Assembly (NCBI RefSeq): GCF_001187725.1
Contig: NZ_LGIQ01000009.1
Location: forward strand, 1,735,493 to 1,799,492
DNA: 64,000 nt
Origin: Brevibacillus reuszeri
Lineage (GTDB): Bacteria > Bacillota > Bacilli > Brevibacillales > Brevibacillaceae
Reading direction: 5' to 3'
Shown here: positions 44,465 to 53,701 of the stretch, one piece after another
How the letters are laid out: the number at the start of each line of letters is the position of its first letter
How positions within the stretch are numbered: position 1 is the first letter of the stretch
Translations under genes and position numbers: made by a program
Notes under the pieces: generated by a model
Database searches by the model: none
Seen by the model: only the letters and a program-made list of their open reading frames with translations
Told to the model about the DNA's origin: nothing

Positions 44465-44610
44465 GGCCGATCCCTCTTTTCATTCAACAGGACATGAAGG
44501 TGCTGGTCGATTTCGGCATTGGAGAGATTGCGTCTTTTCAGTCGAAGCAGCTTGAAGAAGCGGATGGCTACTAGTACGAAAGCAGCAAAAAGAAGAAAGT
44601 AAGTTAACAT
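44461..44610 (-). CDS. Small single-pass membrane protein
   Basis: A 49-residue protein: a hydrophobic helix (LTYFLLFAAFVLVAIRFF), a basic stretch (KLLRLKRRN) and a short acidic-basic tail. ATG 44610 is chosen because GGGAGAAA lies just upstream; longer in-frame starts lack a ribosome site. It is the first gene of the minus-strand arm, overlapping the next by 4 bases. It may stabilise or recruit the zinc-ribbon membrane protein. Function is unknown. Confidence 0.6.
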   Translation of the reverse strand: MLTYFLLFAAFVLVAIRFFKLLRLKRRNLSNAEIDQHLHVLLNEKRDRP

Positions 44611-44707
44611 AAAATTTCTCCCAATTGAAAGTGTCGAAACCTGTAACAAAGAATCATGTGGTATCGTATTAGGTGTAGGGGCAATTATTTCACTCATTTT
44701 TCGCTAT

Positions 44708-44733
44708 TATTACCCTTGAATCTAGTGGTAATA
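44708..44733. promoter_or_regulatory. Inverted repeat in the divergent promoter region of the tubulin-like cluster
   Basis: TATTACC and GGTAATA (44708-44714, 44727-44733) form a perfect inverted repeat in the 184-base gap between the two divergent operons. It is a candidate shared operator. No certain -35/-10 pair was assigned on either strand. Confidence 0.4.
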
Positions 44734-44794
44734 GTGGCATAGTCTTACTTTCTTTGCAATATCTCAAATACGGTGAGTAAGGGGTTTTAGTAGA

Positions 44795-46588
44795 ATGTTA
44801 CGATTCCAAGTGCTGTGTCGATACGTAGTGTGTCTTGCACTGCTGATGGTTTTTGTCATCTCAGGCACCCAACTTGGTTTTGCGCAAACCAGCGGAAGTA
44901 ATATGGATGCCGTACTGGTGGTGGACGTCAGCAATTCCATGACCCAGAGTGATAAAAACAAAGTCAGCAACGAAGCGATGAAAATGTTTGTCGATATGAC
45001 CTCAATACAAGCGAACAAGATTGGCGTTATCTCCTATACCGACAAGATCGAGCGGGAAAAGGCGTTGATCCAGGTCAATTCCGAGCAGGACAAAAATGAT
45101 ATCAAAGCATTTATTGATAGCCTGCAAAAGGGCGCGTACACCGATATTTCGGTAGGAGTAAAGGAAGCAGTGAAGATTCTGGATGCTGGACGTGACCCAG
45201 CAAATGCGCCGATCATCGTACTCCTCGCTGACGGAAACAACTTTTTGAACAAGGCGTCTAGTCGCACTCAAGCCGATTCAGATCGTGATCTGGCGGAAGC
45301 GGTCAAGGTCGCGGGGTCAAAAGGATACCCGATCTATACAATTGGACTGAATGCAGACGGACAGCTAAACCGTACGCCACTTCAGCAAATCGCGGCAGAT
45401 ACGAATGGTAAATTTTTTGAAACAAGCACCGCGGATAAGCTCCCGCAAATATTGAGTGAAATTTTTGCCAATCATCTCAAGCTAAAGGTTGTTCCGGTGA
45501 AAAGCTTTGTCTCCAATGGTCAGACGCAGGAAGTGGCGATTTCGATACCGAACGCGAGCGTCTTGGAGGCAAATATTTCGATCATGTCGCAAAAAGCGGT
45601 AGACGTGAAGCTATTCGACCCAAGCGGTCAGGAAGTGAAATTGCCCTCTAATGAAATACGTCTTTCACGCTCAAATGCCTACACTATGCTCAAGCTGGTC
45701 AAACCGCAGCAAGGCGATTGGAAGCTGCAAGTAAAAGGTGTGCCAAAAGAAAAAATCGATATCAATATGATCTTTAACTACGATCTTCAATTGGAGATGG
45801 AACCGGTAGCTGCGAAAAGCTTTAAGACAGGAGATGTCGTTCCTGTAAAAGCGGCGCTGGTTTCAAACGGACAAAAGGTAGCGAGCCCTGATATCTACAA
45901 GCAGATGAAAGCAACGCTGCTCGTCCATGACAAAACTGACAATCAAACAAATGAGATTGCCCTGAACAATACAGGTAGCGGGTTCGAGGGAAGCTTCACG
46001 ATTCCTGCTGACCATCAATACGAATTGAAAGTAAAAGCGGAGGATACGAGCTTTTATCGCGAGACGCAAGCTCTGATCGTAGATGCGACCCAAGGAGCAG
46101 GTGCGGGCACAACCAAGCCACAGCCGCCAGCTACGACCGATCCGTCCACAGAATCGAAACCATTTCCGTGGACAACCGTAGTAGGAGGTACCGCACTTCT
46201 CATTCTATTAATTGGGGGAGGCTTGTATGCACTGTCGCTCTGGCGCAAAGCCAACAAAGGCTTCGCCGGTCAGATTGCAATCGAGATTGTAGACGAGGAT
46301 ACAGGCGAAAAATCAAATCCGCAGTACAAAAAGCTGAACGCATTTAAAGGAAAGGTCAAGCTGCATCAGCTCCTGCAGCTGGCACCAGAATTTGCAGAAA
46401 CCGATAAAGTGGTCTTTTTCCCGGGGAAAAACGATACTCTAATCATCGAGAATCGTTCGAGCTGCCGGATTGAAAAGGCAGGGCGCGTGCTGGATGTCAG
46501 CCGCGGCAAGGAACTCAAGAAAAACGACCGCATCAAGGTTTCTTTAACCAATGTAAACAAGTCCGTTTTTGTAGACTATATCGTCTAG
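44795..46588 (+). CDS. Secreted/membrane vWA-domain protein (first gene of the tubulin-like operon)
   Basis: A 597-residue protein. The signal peptide ends near TQLGFAQ (residues 1-31). A von Willebrand A domain (about 36-225) has MIDAS DVSNSMTQSD (DxSxS) and LLADGNN, with the TDISVGV threonine. Extracytoplasmic Ig-like beta-domains span about 230-430. A proline/threonine linker precedes one transmembrane helix (WTTVVGGTALLILLIGGGLY, about 450-470). A cytoplasmic tail of about 120 residues (GFAGQIAIEIVDEDTG and FFPGKNDTLIIENRSS) is beta-rich. It links an outside metal-dependent binding domain to the inside, where the tubulin-like and GTPase proteins should act. The next gene starts 13 bases downstream. 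Confidence 0.85.
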   Translation: MLRFQVLCRYVVCLALLMVFVISGTQLGFAQTSGSNMDAVLVVDVSNSMTQSDKNKVSNEAMKMFVDMTSIQANKIGVISYTDKIEREKALIQVNSEQDKNDIKAFIDSLQKGAYTDISVGVKEAVKILDAGRDPANAPIIVLLADGNNFLNKASSRTQADSDRDLAEAVKVAGSKGYPIYTIGLNADGQLNRTPLQQIAADTNGKFFETSTADKLPQILSEIFANHLKLKVVPVKSFVSNGQTQEVAISIPNASVLEANISIMSQKAVDVKLFDPSGQEVKLPSNEIRLSRSNAYTMLKLVKPQQGDWKLQVKGVPKEKIDINMIFNYDLQLEMEPVAAKSFKTGDVVPVKAALVSNGQKVASPDIYKQMKATLLVHDKTDNQTNEIALNNTGSGFEGSFTIPADHQYELKVKAEDTSFYRETQALIVDATQGAGAGTTKPQPPATTDPSTESKPFPWTTVVGGTALLILLIGGGLYALSLWRKANKGFAGQIAIEIVDEDTGEKSNPQYKKLNAFKGKVKLHQLLQLAPEFAETDKVVFFPGKNDTLIIENRSSCRIEKAGRVLDVSRGKELKKNDRIKVSLTNVNKSVFVDYIV

Positions 46589-46601
46589 GAGTGGATCCAT
46601 T

Positions 46602-49600
46602 ATGAAAGCAGTAGTAAGAGAGCATATTCAACAATTGGATGTTTCGCTTGGCGGAGGAATCGTCAGCGACAAAATTCGTGTAGATACCATTGATAACCCG
46701 ATGCTCGTGATCGGATTGGGCGGGACAGGGATTGATGCCTTGCTCCGCTTGAAATACCAGGTGAACAGACGCTTCAAGCTGCCGGTAGACGCGCTCTCGA
46801 AAAAGCGCAAAGAAAAGCCGGACAATATCGAATATATCGCATTTGAAACCAATGAGCATGATCGCAATAAAAAGTACAAGGGCATCGGACTCGACCCAGT
46901 AACTGAGTTTGTTCTGTTGTCCAATCCGGAAATCGGTGGCGTATTGCAAAACCGAAGCATTCTGGAGCCGTACATTACGGATTGGCTTTCCCCTGAGCTG
47001 ACGATCACAGACGGAATCAGCGGTGCATCCGGGGTTCGTCAGGCAGGACGTCTGCTCTTGTTTACAAAAATAACGCAGGTTGTCCAAACGATTGAGAAAA
47101 AGATCAAAATGCTCTGCGAGGGCACGAATAAAAAGCTGACGGTGTTCCTGCTGAGCGGTCTTTCCGGGGGAACGGGAAGTGGCTGCTTCCTTGATATCGC
47201 GTATATCGTTCGCGGTATTTTGGAGCGCGACTTCGGTAGCGGCGGGGTAGACAAGGTGAATACACTAGGTTACCTGTTTACGCCTGACGTGAATCTCTCG
47301 AACAAGAGCCTCAGCTCCCATACGCGCGATTACATCATGAAAAATGGCTATGCAGCACTGAAGGAGCTCGACTACTGGATGAACACGGACGAGCGCATGG
47401 AGCGCTTCCGTCAGCAATACGGCAACGTGCTTACTGTACAATCACCGATGCCTCCGTTCAACCTGTGCCATTTGATCTCGGCGACGAATCTCGAAGGCAA
47501 AGCACTGGAAAACGCCTACGACTACTGCATGAACGTAACAGCCGAGAATATTACCAACTTCATGGCGAGTGAGGAAAAGCGCTCCGGCGAAGAATTCGCG
47601 ATCCATGACTATATCAGCAATATCCGCACGAATATTAACCAGATGCCAAAAGCGTACGCGGCAAACTATCAATACAACGTCATCGGTGCTTCGTCTGCTG
47701 TCCTGCCGATCGAAGAGATGACTACTTATTTGGCTTATCGCCTGTTTAAGAAAATGGAAAAAATGTTTACGGTAGCTCCGACCCAGGAGGACGCAGAGAA
47801 GTTCGCTCGCAAGCTGGGAATTGATATCGACTCCATCTCGCGCAAGTTTGAAGAGCGCGTTCCTGAGCCACTTCCTGGCTATGAAAATAGCGAGCGTCTG
47901 AACTACGGCAATGTGATTTCCCAGCAGGTTGTAAGCATCGATCATGAGCTTGAGCAAGGCTATCTCGCCAAAGCGCGTGAGGCGTACATCAAGTGCAAGA
48001 AGCAGACCCCAGGCGACATGATCTCTGCATTTGGAGAAATGATTACTCGTGTCTTCCTGCACCCGGAGCAAGGACCCTTTTACGCGTCCCGTCTGATTCA
48101 TTCGGATAAAGGCTACTGCCTGATGAAAATGATTTTGTCCTACGTGGAAAGTCTCAAGGCGAATCTGGAGAGCTTCCCACGTGAGATTGAAGGTGCGCGT
48201 GAAGTAGCGGGTGAAAAGCTGGGCGATGCCCGCAGCGCTTTTATCTCCAAGGAGAAAAAGAAGAACCTGTATATTGAAGCGAAAATCAATGAGTACCAGC
48301 TTCTCGCCGATCAGGAAAAGCTGGAGCAAATGATTGAATTCTACGAAGAGCTGCACCGTTTGCTCAATGCGGAGAACAATCGCATTTATAACGTATTTAC
48401 GGAAATTTTGAATACGCTGAACCAGATTTTCGAGAAAAACGGAGACATTTTGATCAACGGCGGGGAAGAGAGCGATCGTACCGGCAACAAGACGTACTAC
48501 TGGAACATCGTTAGCGTTCCTGATATCGCGAAGGTCGTCGGAAACATTTTGGAGCAAAAGGAATCGGATGATTTGATCCGCGACTTTACAAGCGAGCTGC
48601 TCCGCCATTCTGATCAGTGGGTAAAAGAGCAGGAGCTGGATATTGTCAGTTCGATTTCGGAATTCCTGTCGGAAAAATTCGGTGAGCTGATCACTAAATC
48701 GATGGAAGAATTCCTGGTTATTAAATACGGTCAGGATGAGACACTCGATCGCATCGTCGAGCGCAAGATTGCGAACAAGCTGGACGAGGAAGCCATTCCG
48801 GTTTTCCATCTGAGCAACAATCTTGGCAATATGCACTTTCCTTCTTGGGGCTTCGTATCCGTACCACTCAAAGCACCAGGGATTTTAAAAGGAATTAAAA
48901 ACTATCAGGATACAGCTATCAGTGGATCGCGCTTCACTGTAAAAGAAAGTGAAGTGAAAAACCGTATTTTCTGGCTGAATACGAAAAACGGGATTCCGTT
49001 GTTCGTTTACACGCCGCTGAAGGTATATGAGGAAAGCTATGAGCGCACAATTCTGGAGCGCGAAGGTATTGGACGCCACCTCGTTCAAACCGAAAAGAAC
49101 AACTGGGCGTACCTGCCGTCGCCAATCCCTGAAAAATCATGGGGCGATACGTACCAAAATGACCGGATCAAGGCATACAACGCCAAGGTTCGTCGCTTGT
49201 TCGAAACAGCGCTTGGATACGGCAGCATCCGGGAAAAAGGCAGCGACAGCAAAACGAGCAGCCGTTATGAGTGTGTCGTCACCAAGCCGTTTTCGATTGC
49301 TTCGTTCATGGCGAGATATCAGGCACAAGGTGATCTGTCCGATCTGTCCAAGCTGAGCCCGGGCGAAATCAAACGGGCGTTGGCGGAGCTGAAAGGCTTC
49401 ATGCGGGATGGCTTGGAGCAAGAGTACGCTCGCGATGTATTTGGCAGTATTAATGAAGAGATGGCAAAGGAAAACCTGATTCGCTATCCGCAGCAAATCC
49501 GTTTGATGGAAGAGGAAGTACGCAAATACAAAGAAATCGAGGACAAAATCGCGGAACTGGAGCAGATTGTAAATGCCATCCAGGGTGAGGAAGAGCTCGT

Positions 49601-50000
49601 TACCCGATTCATCGAGGCGCTCTATACAGGCACGATCGTAAAACGCGGTGCTCTGTACGTCTATGACAAGGACGAGGAAGAAGAGGCTTGGGAGCCGTTT
49701 ATCAACTTGATGAAGGCGAGCAAGCAAGTGGAATTTGCGATCTATGAGAAGTTCCGCGGGCTGGATCACAAGAGCATGGCTACGCTCCAGCGCAAGGCTT
49801 CGCGTCGCAGTGACGCCATGACTTCTGCCGAGGATACGGAAAAGCTGATTGCCAAGCTCGATGAGATAGCGGCTGCTTTCCAAGCGGTGAAGAGTGATCT
49901 GGAGTACGACCGCGATGAGTACGTCAATGGAGAAGAGATGTATCAGTTCTACAAAAAAGTGTGGTCAAAAGTAAACGATATGCGCAAGACGCTGCAATAA
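46602..50000 (+). CDS. Tubulin/FtsZ-like GTPase-superfamily protein (Tubulin_2 type), 1,132 residues
   Basis: This is the core of the cluster. The N-terminal GTPase half carries VIGLGGTGIDALLRLKYQ (residues 36-53, T1 loop) and the tubulin signature LSGLSGGTGSGCFLDIAYIV (about 185-204, GGTGSG loop). It is followed by TPDVNLSNKSLSSHTRDYIM and the NAYDYCMNVTAENITNFM region. This matches the large bacterial tubulin-like family that is distinct from FtsZ. The remaining 700 residues are mostly helical with long charged stretches (about 520-640 and 970-1130), likely coiled coil for assembly or partner binding. No membrane helix. It probably polymerises with GTP and is linked to the membrane through the vWA proteins. 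ATG 46602 follows AGGAG. Confidence 0.85.
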   Translation: MKAVVREHIQQLDVSLGGGIVSDKIRVDTIDNPMLVIGLGGTGIDALLRLKYQVNRRFKLPVDALSKKRKEKPDNIEYIAFETNEHDRNKKYKGIGLDPVTEFVLLSNPEIGGVLQNRSILEPYITDWLSPELTITDGISGASGVRQAGRLLLFTKITQVVQTIEKKIKMLCEGTNKKLTVFLLSGLSGGTGSGCFLDIAYIVRGILERDFGSGGVDKVNTLGYLFTPDVNLSNKSLSSHTRDYIMKNGYAALKELDYWMNTDERMERFRQQYGNVLTVQSPMPPFNLCHLISATNLEGKALENAYDYCMNVTAENITNFMASEEKRSGEEFAIHDYISNIRTNINQMPKAYAANYQYNVIGASSAVLPIEEMTTYLAYRLFKKMEKMFTVAPTQEDAEKFARKLGIDIDSISRKFEERVPEPLPGYENSERLNYGNVISQQVVSIDHELEQGYLAKAREAYIKCKKQTPGDMISAFGEMITRVFLHPEQGPFYASRLIHSDKGYCLMKMILSYVESLKANLESFPREIEGAREVAGEKLGDARSAFISKEKKKNLYIEAKINEYQLLADQEKLEQMIEFYEELHRLLNAENNRIYNVFTEILNTLNQIFEKNGDILINGGEESDRTGNKTYYWNIVSVPDIAKVVGNILEQKESDDLIRDFTSELLRHSDQWVKEQELDIVSSISEFLSEKFGELITKSMEEFLVIKYGQDETLDRIVERKIANKLDEEAIPVFHLSNNLGNMHFPSWGFVSVPLKAPGILKGIKNYQDTAISGSRFTVKESEVKNRIFWLNTKNGIPLFVYTPLKVYEESYERTILEREGIGRHLVQTEKNNWAYLPSPIPEKSWGDTYQNDRIKAYNAKVRRLFETALGYGSIREKGSDSKTSSRYECVVTKPFSIASFMARYQAQGDLSDLSKLSPGEIKRALAELKGFMRDGLEQEYARDVFGSINEEMAKENLIRYPQQIRLMEEEVRKYKEIEDKIAELEQIVNAIQGEEELVTRFIEALYTGTIVKRGALYVYDKDEEEEAWEPFINLMKASKQVEFAIYEKFRGLDHKSMATLQRKASRRSDAMTSAEDTEKLIAKLDEIAAAFQAVKSDLEYDRDEYVNGEEMYQFYKKVWSKVNDMRKTLQ

Positions 50001-50013
50001 GACAGGAGGAAGC

Positions 50014-52362
50014 ATGAGGGATTTGATTGGAGAGTTCGCGACCCATTACGTTACGGATTTGGAGAAACAACTGGATAGCGGAAATGGACAGCCAAGCATT
50101 CAAAACCCTGTGCTTTTCCTCTTTCTCGGGGATAAATGCGTGGAGGCGCTGCAAGCTGTTTGTGCCATGAACAAGCAAAGCTGGAAAAATGGCAACGGCG
50201 TCCTCTACGTGCATGCTTATCAAGAGGAGACATGGGAGCATCCGCAAGTGCTCGGTTGCCGGTTGCCGCGTCCGGAGGCAAGCAAGCAGACGATGCGCGC
50301 CTCTATCTACGAGCGTTTTGTACAGGGTGAATCGTACAAAATGGAATTGAACAAGGCGCTGAAGCTGGCAAGTGTACGCGTAGCGGAAATGGGCAAGCTG
50401 TTCACGACCTTTCAGCAGGTAAATATCGCTGTCGTGACTCGTGCCGACGATCCGGCTGCTATCCTGTTGCCTGAGCTAACCCTGCTGCTCAAGAGCTATC
50501 TCACTGAACTGTTTAAAAATGTGTCGGTCGATCTGTATGTTCTGCTGCAAGAAAAAAACAATGGAGAAGCATTCGGGTTTTCGGCGGCACTGTCAGTCAG
50601 CTTTTTAGAAGAGATCAAACGTTACCAGCGCAATGATTTCAGCTTTTCGGAAAATCTCCTGGTGACGGAGGATCTCGTCAAGCTGCCCGTCGAGCACCGA
50701 AATGCGCCGTTATTTTCACTGGTTTATTTGCTCAGTGACAAGACCGAGCACGGATTGTTTCTCGAAGCTGGTATGCAGGAAAACTGCGAGCTGATCAGCA
50801 AGCTGGTGCTTTTGAACAATAAAAAGGCAGAGAGCGAATTTATTGAGAACAGTGAGGGCTACAACAAGCTGCAATTCATCCGCAGCATTACAGTAGATAC
50901 GGGTCAAACCACGTTTGCCAGCGCAGGCTTGTCCAAGGTGAAGCGGCCAACACATGCGATTGCGGTAACTGTGCTTTCGGCAGTCTTTGACCGTTATTTG
51001 GAACGACTGAAGGCTGGAGAGAATTTGCCGAAGACAAAGGCCAGAGAAAAGCTGGGGCTGACAGCGCATGATTTGGAGCGAAAAGTCAGAGCTGTGATGC
51101 CCGAGGATCACAAGCTGAACGAAATGACTGGGCTGATGACCTCAGGTGTCAGCTATAGTGAGCTTTCTTCCATGAATTTGCGGGAAGCAGAGCTGGCCTT
51201 GTTTGACGGTAGCAGCCAGACCTTTTTTGAAACAAATGTGGCTCGTGGGGCAAGAAATCGGGTGGAAAGCCTGGCTTTGCAGGAATCACTCGCAGGCTTG
51301 ATCCAGCGTGAATGGATTGACGAGGAGCGCCTGGGACTGTATGCGGCTTACCAGCTGACAGCAGAGCAGGCGAACGGAGCGAATCTTCTGGAGGAGCTGC
51401 GCACAGGAATCAGAGAAACCACGCGCCAGCTGGAATATGCAAAAGCGGAGCTGGAGGAGCTGTATCAGCAGCGAGTCGATCGGCAAGAGATCAGAGTGGG
51501 CGGCTTTTTTACACGGGATAAGGAACGGGTCAGAACCTTTATCCGCCATCTGCTGCAAGCGATCTACAGCAAAAAGTTCGACCTGTTGGAGTGGGAGTTG
51601 ACGCTGGAGCTTCTCTTGCAATTGGAAAAACAGGTAGAGAAGATTCATCGAGAGATTGGTGCAAAGGTAGAAGAGCTTGAGGGTCTGCAAAGGCAGCTTC
51701 GAGAGATTGCTCAAAAGAGTGTCCGCGAGGCATCTGATTATCTCGGAAAAAATATGGATGAATACTACGAAACGGTAGTCACAGAGACGATTCGTTCGTT
51801 GGAGGCGCAGCGGGGAAGTGGGTTTTATCTCGAATCCCGATATATCGGCAACGGCTCGCTCCTCTTCCAAAATGGCATTGCGGGTTTGGTAGAGCGATTA
51901 TGCCAGTTTTGTGCGACAGAAATACTCACGCGCTCACCGTTTGCCTTGTCTTTTGAAGCAGAGCTGCTCGCTCGTGCCAATGTTGTTGCTGCCTATGAAA
52001 ACAGGACGGTATTGACCAAAGAAGATTTGTTCCAGGATCTATCCCTTGTGCTCGAGGAACGGGCTGCGGTACACATCGAGGTCTTTCATTTCTTGCAAAA
52101 GCACCGCTACGAGGAAAAATATTTGTTCGCGGATATCCGTAATGATTTTGTCCAGTATGTTCTCCGTTCAGCAGATAGAACCCGCACCTACAAGCAAGGG
52201 TGTATCCACGAGGAACAAAAAAGCGGAATAGAAAAAATGAATCTGATGGGCGGATTTGGCATGGAAGACCTGATGTTTTACCGCAACAACAAGAAATACC
52301 ATGCTTCCTACGAGGAAAGCGGGTTTGTCTTTCACCGCCGGGGAGGAGATGAATCGTCATGA
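50014..52362 (+). CDS. Large coiled-coil partner of the tubulin-like protein (unknown family)
   Basis: A 782-residue cytosolic protein I cannot assign. The first 270 residues look alpha/beta (PVLFLFLGDKCVEALQAVC, VNIAVVTRADDPAAILLPEL, NVSVDLYVLLQEKNNGEAFG), reminiscent of the second half of a tubulin-like or NTPase fold but with no P-loop or GGTGSG. Residues about 470-620 are strongly helical and charged (LEYAKAELEELYQQRVDRQE, LLQLEKQVEKIHREIGAKVE), a long coiled coil. It begins 13 bases after the tubulin-like gene and overlaps the next vWA gene by 4 bases. It is probably a stoichiometric partner or filament adaptor. Confidence 0.7.
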   Translation: MRDLIGEFATHYVTDLEKQLDSGNGQPSIQNPVLFLFLGDKCVEALQAVCAMNKQSWKNGNGVLYVHAYQEETWEHPQVLGCRLPRPEASKQTMRASIYERFVQGESYKMELNKALKLASVRVAEMGKLFTTFQQVNIAVVTRADDPAAILLPELTLLLKSYLTELFKNVSVDLYVLLQEKNNGEAFGFSAALSVSFLEEIKRYQRNDFSFSENLLVTEDLVKLPVEHRNAPLFSLVYLLSDKTEHGLFLEAGMQENCELISKLVLLNNKKAESEFIENSEGYNKLQFIRSITVDTGQTTFASAGLSKVKRPTHAIAVTVLSAVFDRYLERLKAGENLPKTKAREKLGLTAHDLERKVRAVMPEDHKLNEMTGLMTSGVSYSELSSMNLREAELALFDGSSQTFFETNVARGARNRVESLALQESLAGLIQREWIDEERLGLYAAYQLTAEQANGANLLEELRTGIRETTRQLEYAKAELEELYQQRVDRQEIRVGGFFTRDKERVRTFIRHLLQAIYSKKFDLLEWELTLELLLQLEKQVEKIHREIGAKVEELEGLQRQLREIAQKSVREASDYLGKNMDEYYETVVTETIRSLEAQRGSGFYLESRYIGNGSLLFQNGIAGLVERLCQFCATEILTRSPFALSFEAELLARANVVAAYENRTVLTKEDLFQDLSLVLEERAAVHIEVFHFLQKHRYEEKYLFADIRNDFVQYVLRSADRTRTYKQGCIHEEQKSGIEKMNLMGGFGMEDLMFYRNNKKYHASYEESGFVFHRRGGDESS

Positions 52363-53642
52363 GTCAAAGAAAGCTCAGTCTGCTCATGGTTTTATGTAGC
52401 CTGGTGGGTGGCGTCATTGGGTTTTTGGTAGGGGAAGTCATTTTGGATCGATTGTCTGGTGAGTTTCCGCAATGGGCTGTAATGGGACTTTATTTTGGGC
52501 AGTATGCCTTTTTTGTAGGATTGATGTGCCTGATTGCGGAAATCATTTCACCAAGGCTAAACGGATTCGGATGGAAGCAGCGCTATCTGGGATTCTCCTG
52601 GAAAATGCTTGTGCCCAGTACGTTTGTGATGGTAGGCGTCGCTGCCATGCTGCTACAGCTTCTGTACGGCTCGTCGTTCCAGCAATCGAGTGGTGCCAAC
52701 AACATTGTGCTGGTGCTTGATACTTCGGGCAGCATGAGTCAGTCAGACCCGGACAATCAATTATTCAAGGCTGCTGCTGACATGGTCCAGAAAATGGACA
52801 GCGATATGAAGGTTGCGGTTGTTACCTTTAATGACCGTACAGAAGTATTGCAGCCATTGGTTGCTTTAAGCAGTAAAGCAACCAGAGATGAAGTGATCCA
52901 AAAGCTGCTCAATCAAACGGGAACAGATGGAGGAACCCGTATTGGGCTCGCCCTGCAAGAGGGGCTTGCGCAGTTGCAGGCATCCAATCAGCTTGAAAAC
53001 AGCACAGTCGTGCTGATGTCGGATGGTTACAGCGATTTGGATATTCCAAGTACTCTGGCTCCGTTCAAGCAAAATCATGTCCTGATCCACACGGTAGGCA
53101 TGAGCAAAATCGATGCAGCTGGAACCAGTCTGCTGGAACAGATTGCTGCTGAAACAGGTGGACGTTATTTCAACGTCGATCATGCGGATGAAATGACCGG
53201 TATTTTTGGTCAAATCTACGATATGAGCCGACAAGATCGCAATCTGGTAACAGAGCGCACAGGGGCGACAGAAGAAAGCCTCTTCTACACGATTTTGCGA
53301 GTCGTTAGCCTGCTCATTATTGGCGGACTCTTAGGCTTGGCACTCGGACTTATTTTTGACAATCGACATTTGGCAAAAAGCTTTACGATTGGCGGAGCGG
53401 TGGCTGGTCTGCTTGCCGGACTGGTATTGGAGATGGGACTGATGTCGATTGACCTGCTCGATATGGTCATTCGCCTGATCGCTTTGGCTCTGCTTGCTGT
53501 CGTCTTGACCATTTTCACGGTGTTCTTTCCTGCTTCTGCGAGCGGAGGAGCGACTTCGATGCAAAAGCGGATGTTATCCGGGCGAAGAAGCGCAGGTGCT
53601 TTGGAAGCTGGTAATCGAAGCAGCAAGCGGTTCGAATTGTAA
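52359..53642 (+). CDS. Polytopic membrane protein with embedded vWA domain
   Basis: A 427-residue protein. Three N-terminal helices (LSLLMVLCSLVGGVIGFLVG, VMGLYFGQYAFFVGLMCLIA and the helix at about 85-105) are followed by a vWA domain (about 115-290) with complete MIDAS elements: DTSGSMSQSD, the Thr of GTDGGTRIG and the LMSDGYSD aspartate. Three C-terminal helices follow (about 305-405), then a Ser/Arg-rich cytoplasmic tail. It is the second vWA protein in this operon. Its start overlaps the previous stop (ATGA). It probably forms a metal-dependent contact between membrane and soluble components. Confidence 0.85.
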   Translation: MSQRKLSLLMVLCSLVGGVIGFLVGEVILDRLSGEFPQWAVMGLYFGQYAFFVGLMCLIAEIISPRLNGFGWKQRYLGFSWKMLVPSTFVMVGVAAMLLQLLYGSSFQQSSGANNIVLVLDTSGSMSQSDPDNQLFKAAADMVQKMDSDMKVAVVTFNDRTEVLQPLVALSSKATRDEVIQKLLNQTGTDGGTRIGLALQEGLAQLQASNQLENSTVVLMSDGYSDLDIPSTLAPFKQNHVLIHTVGMSKIDAAGTSLLEQIAAETGGRYFNVDHADEMTGIFGQIYDMSRQDRNLVTERTGATEESLFYTILRVVSLLIIGGLLGLALGLIFDNRHLAKSFTIGGAVAGLLAGLVLEMGLMSIDLLDMVIRLIALALLAVVLTIFTVFFPASASGGATSMQKRMLSGRRSAGALEAGNRSSKRFEL

Positions 53643-53688
53643 GGGGATGGCTTTTGTTGATCCTCCTTATTGAACCGAATTGTAAGGG
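53633..53688. repeat. 13-bp direct repeat around a stop/ribosome-site segment
   Basis: CGAATTGTAAGGG occurs at 53633-53645 (including the vWA stop codon) and again at 53676-53688, in the gap before the next gene. It looks like a small duplication. Confidence 0.6.
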
Positions 53689-53701
53689 AGCATGATGAGT
53701 C

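Noticed and set aside
47442-48836. 464-residue minus-strand ORF antisense to the tubulin-like gene
   Set aside because: It is a shadow of codon bias in the real gene, with no family motifs.
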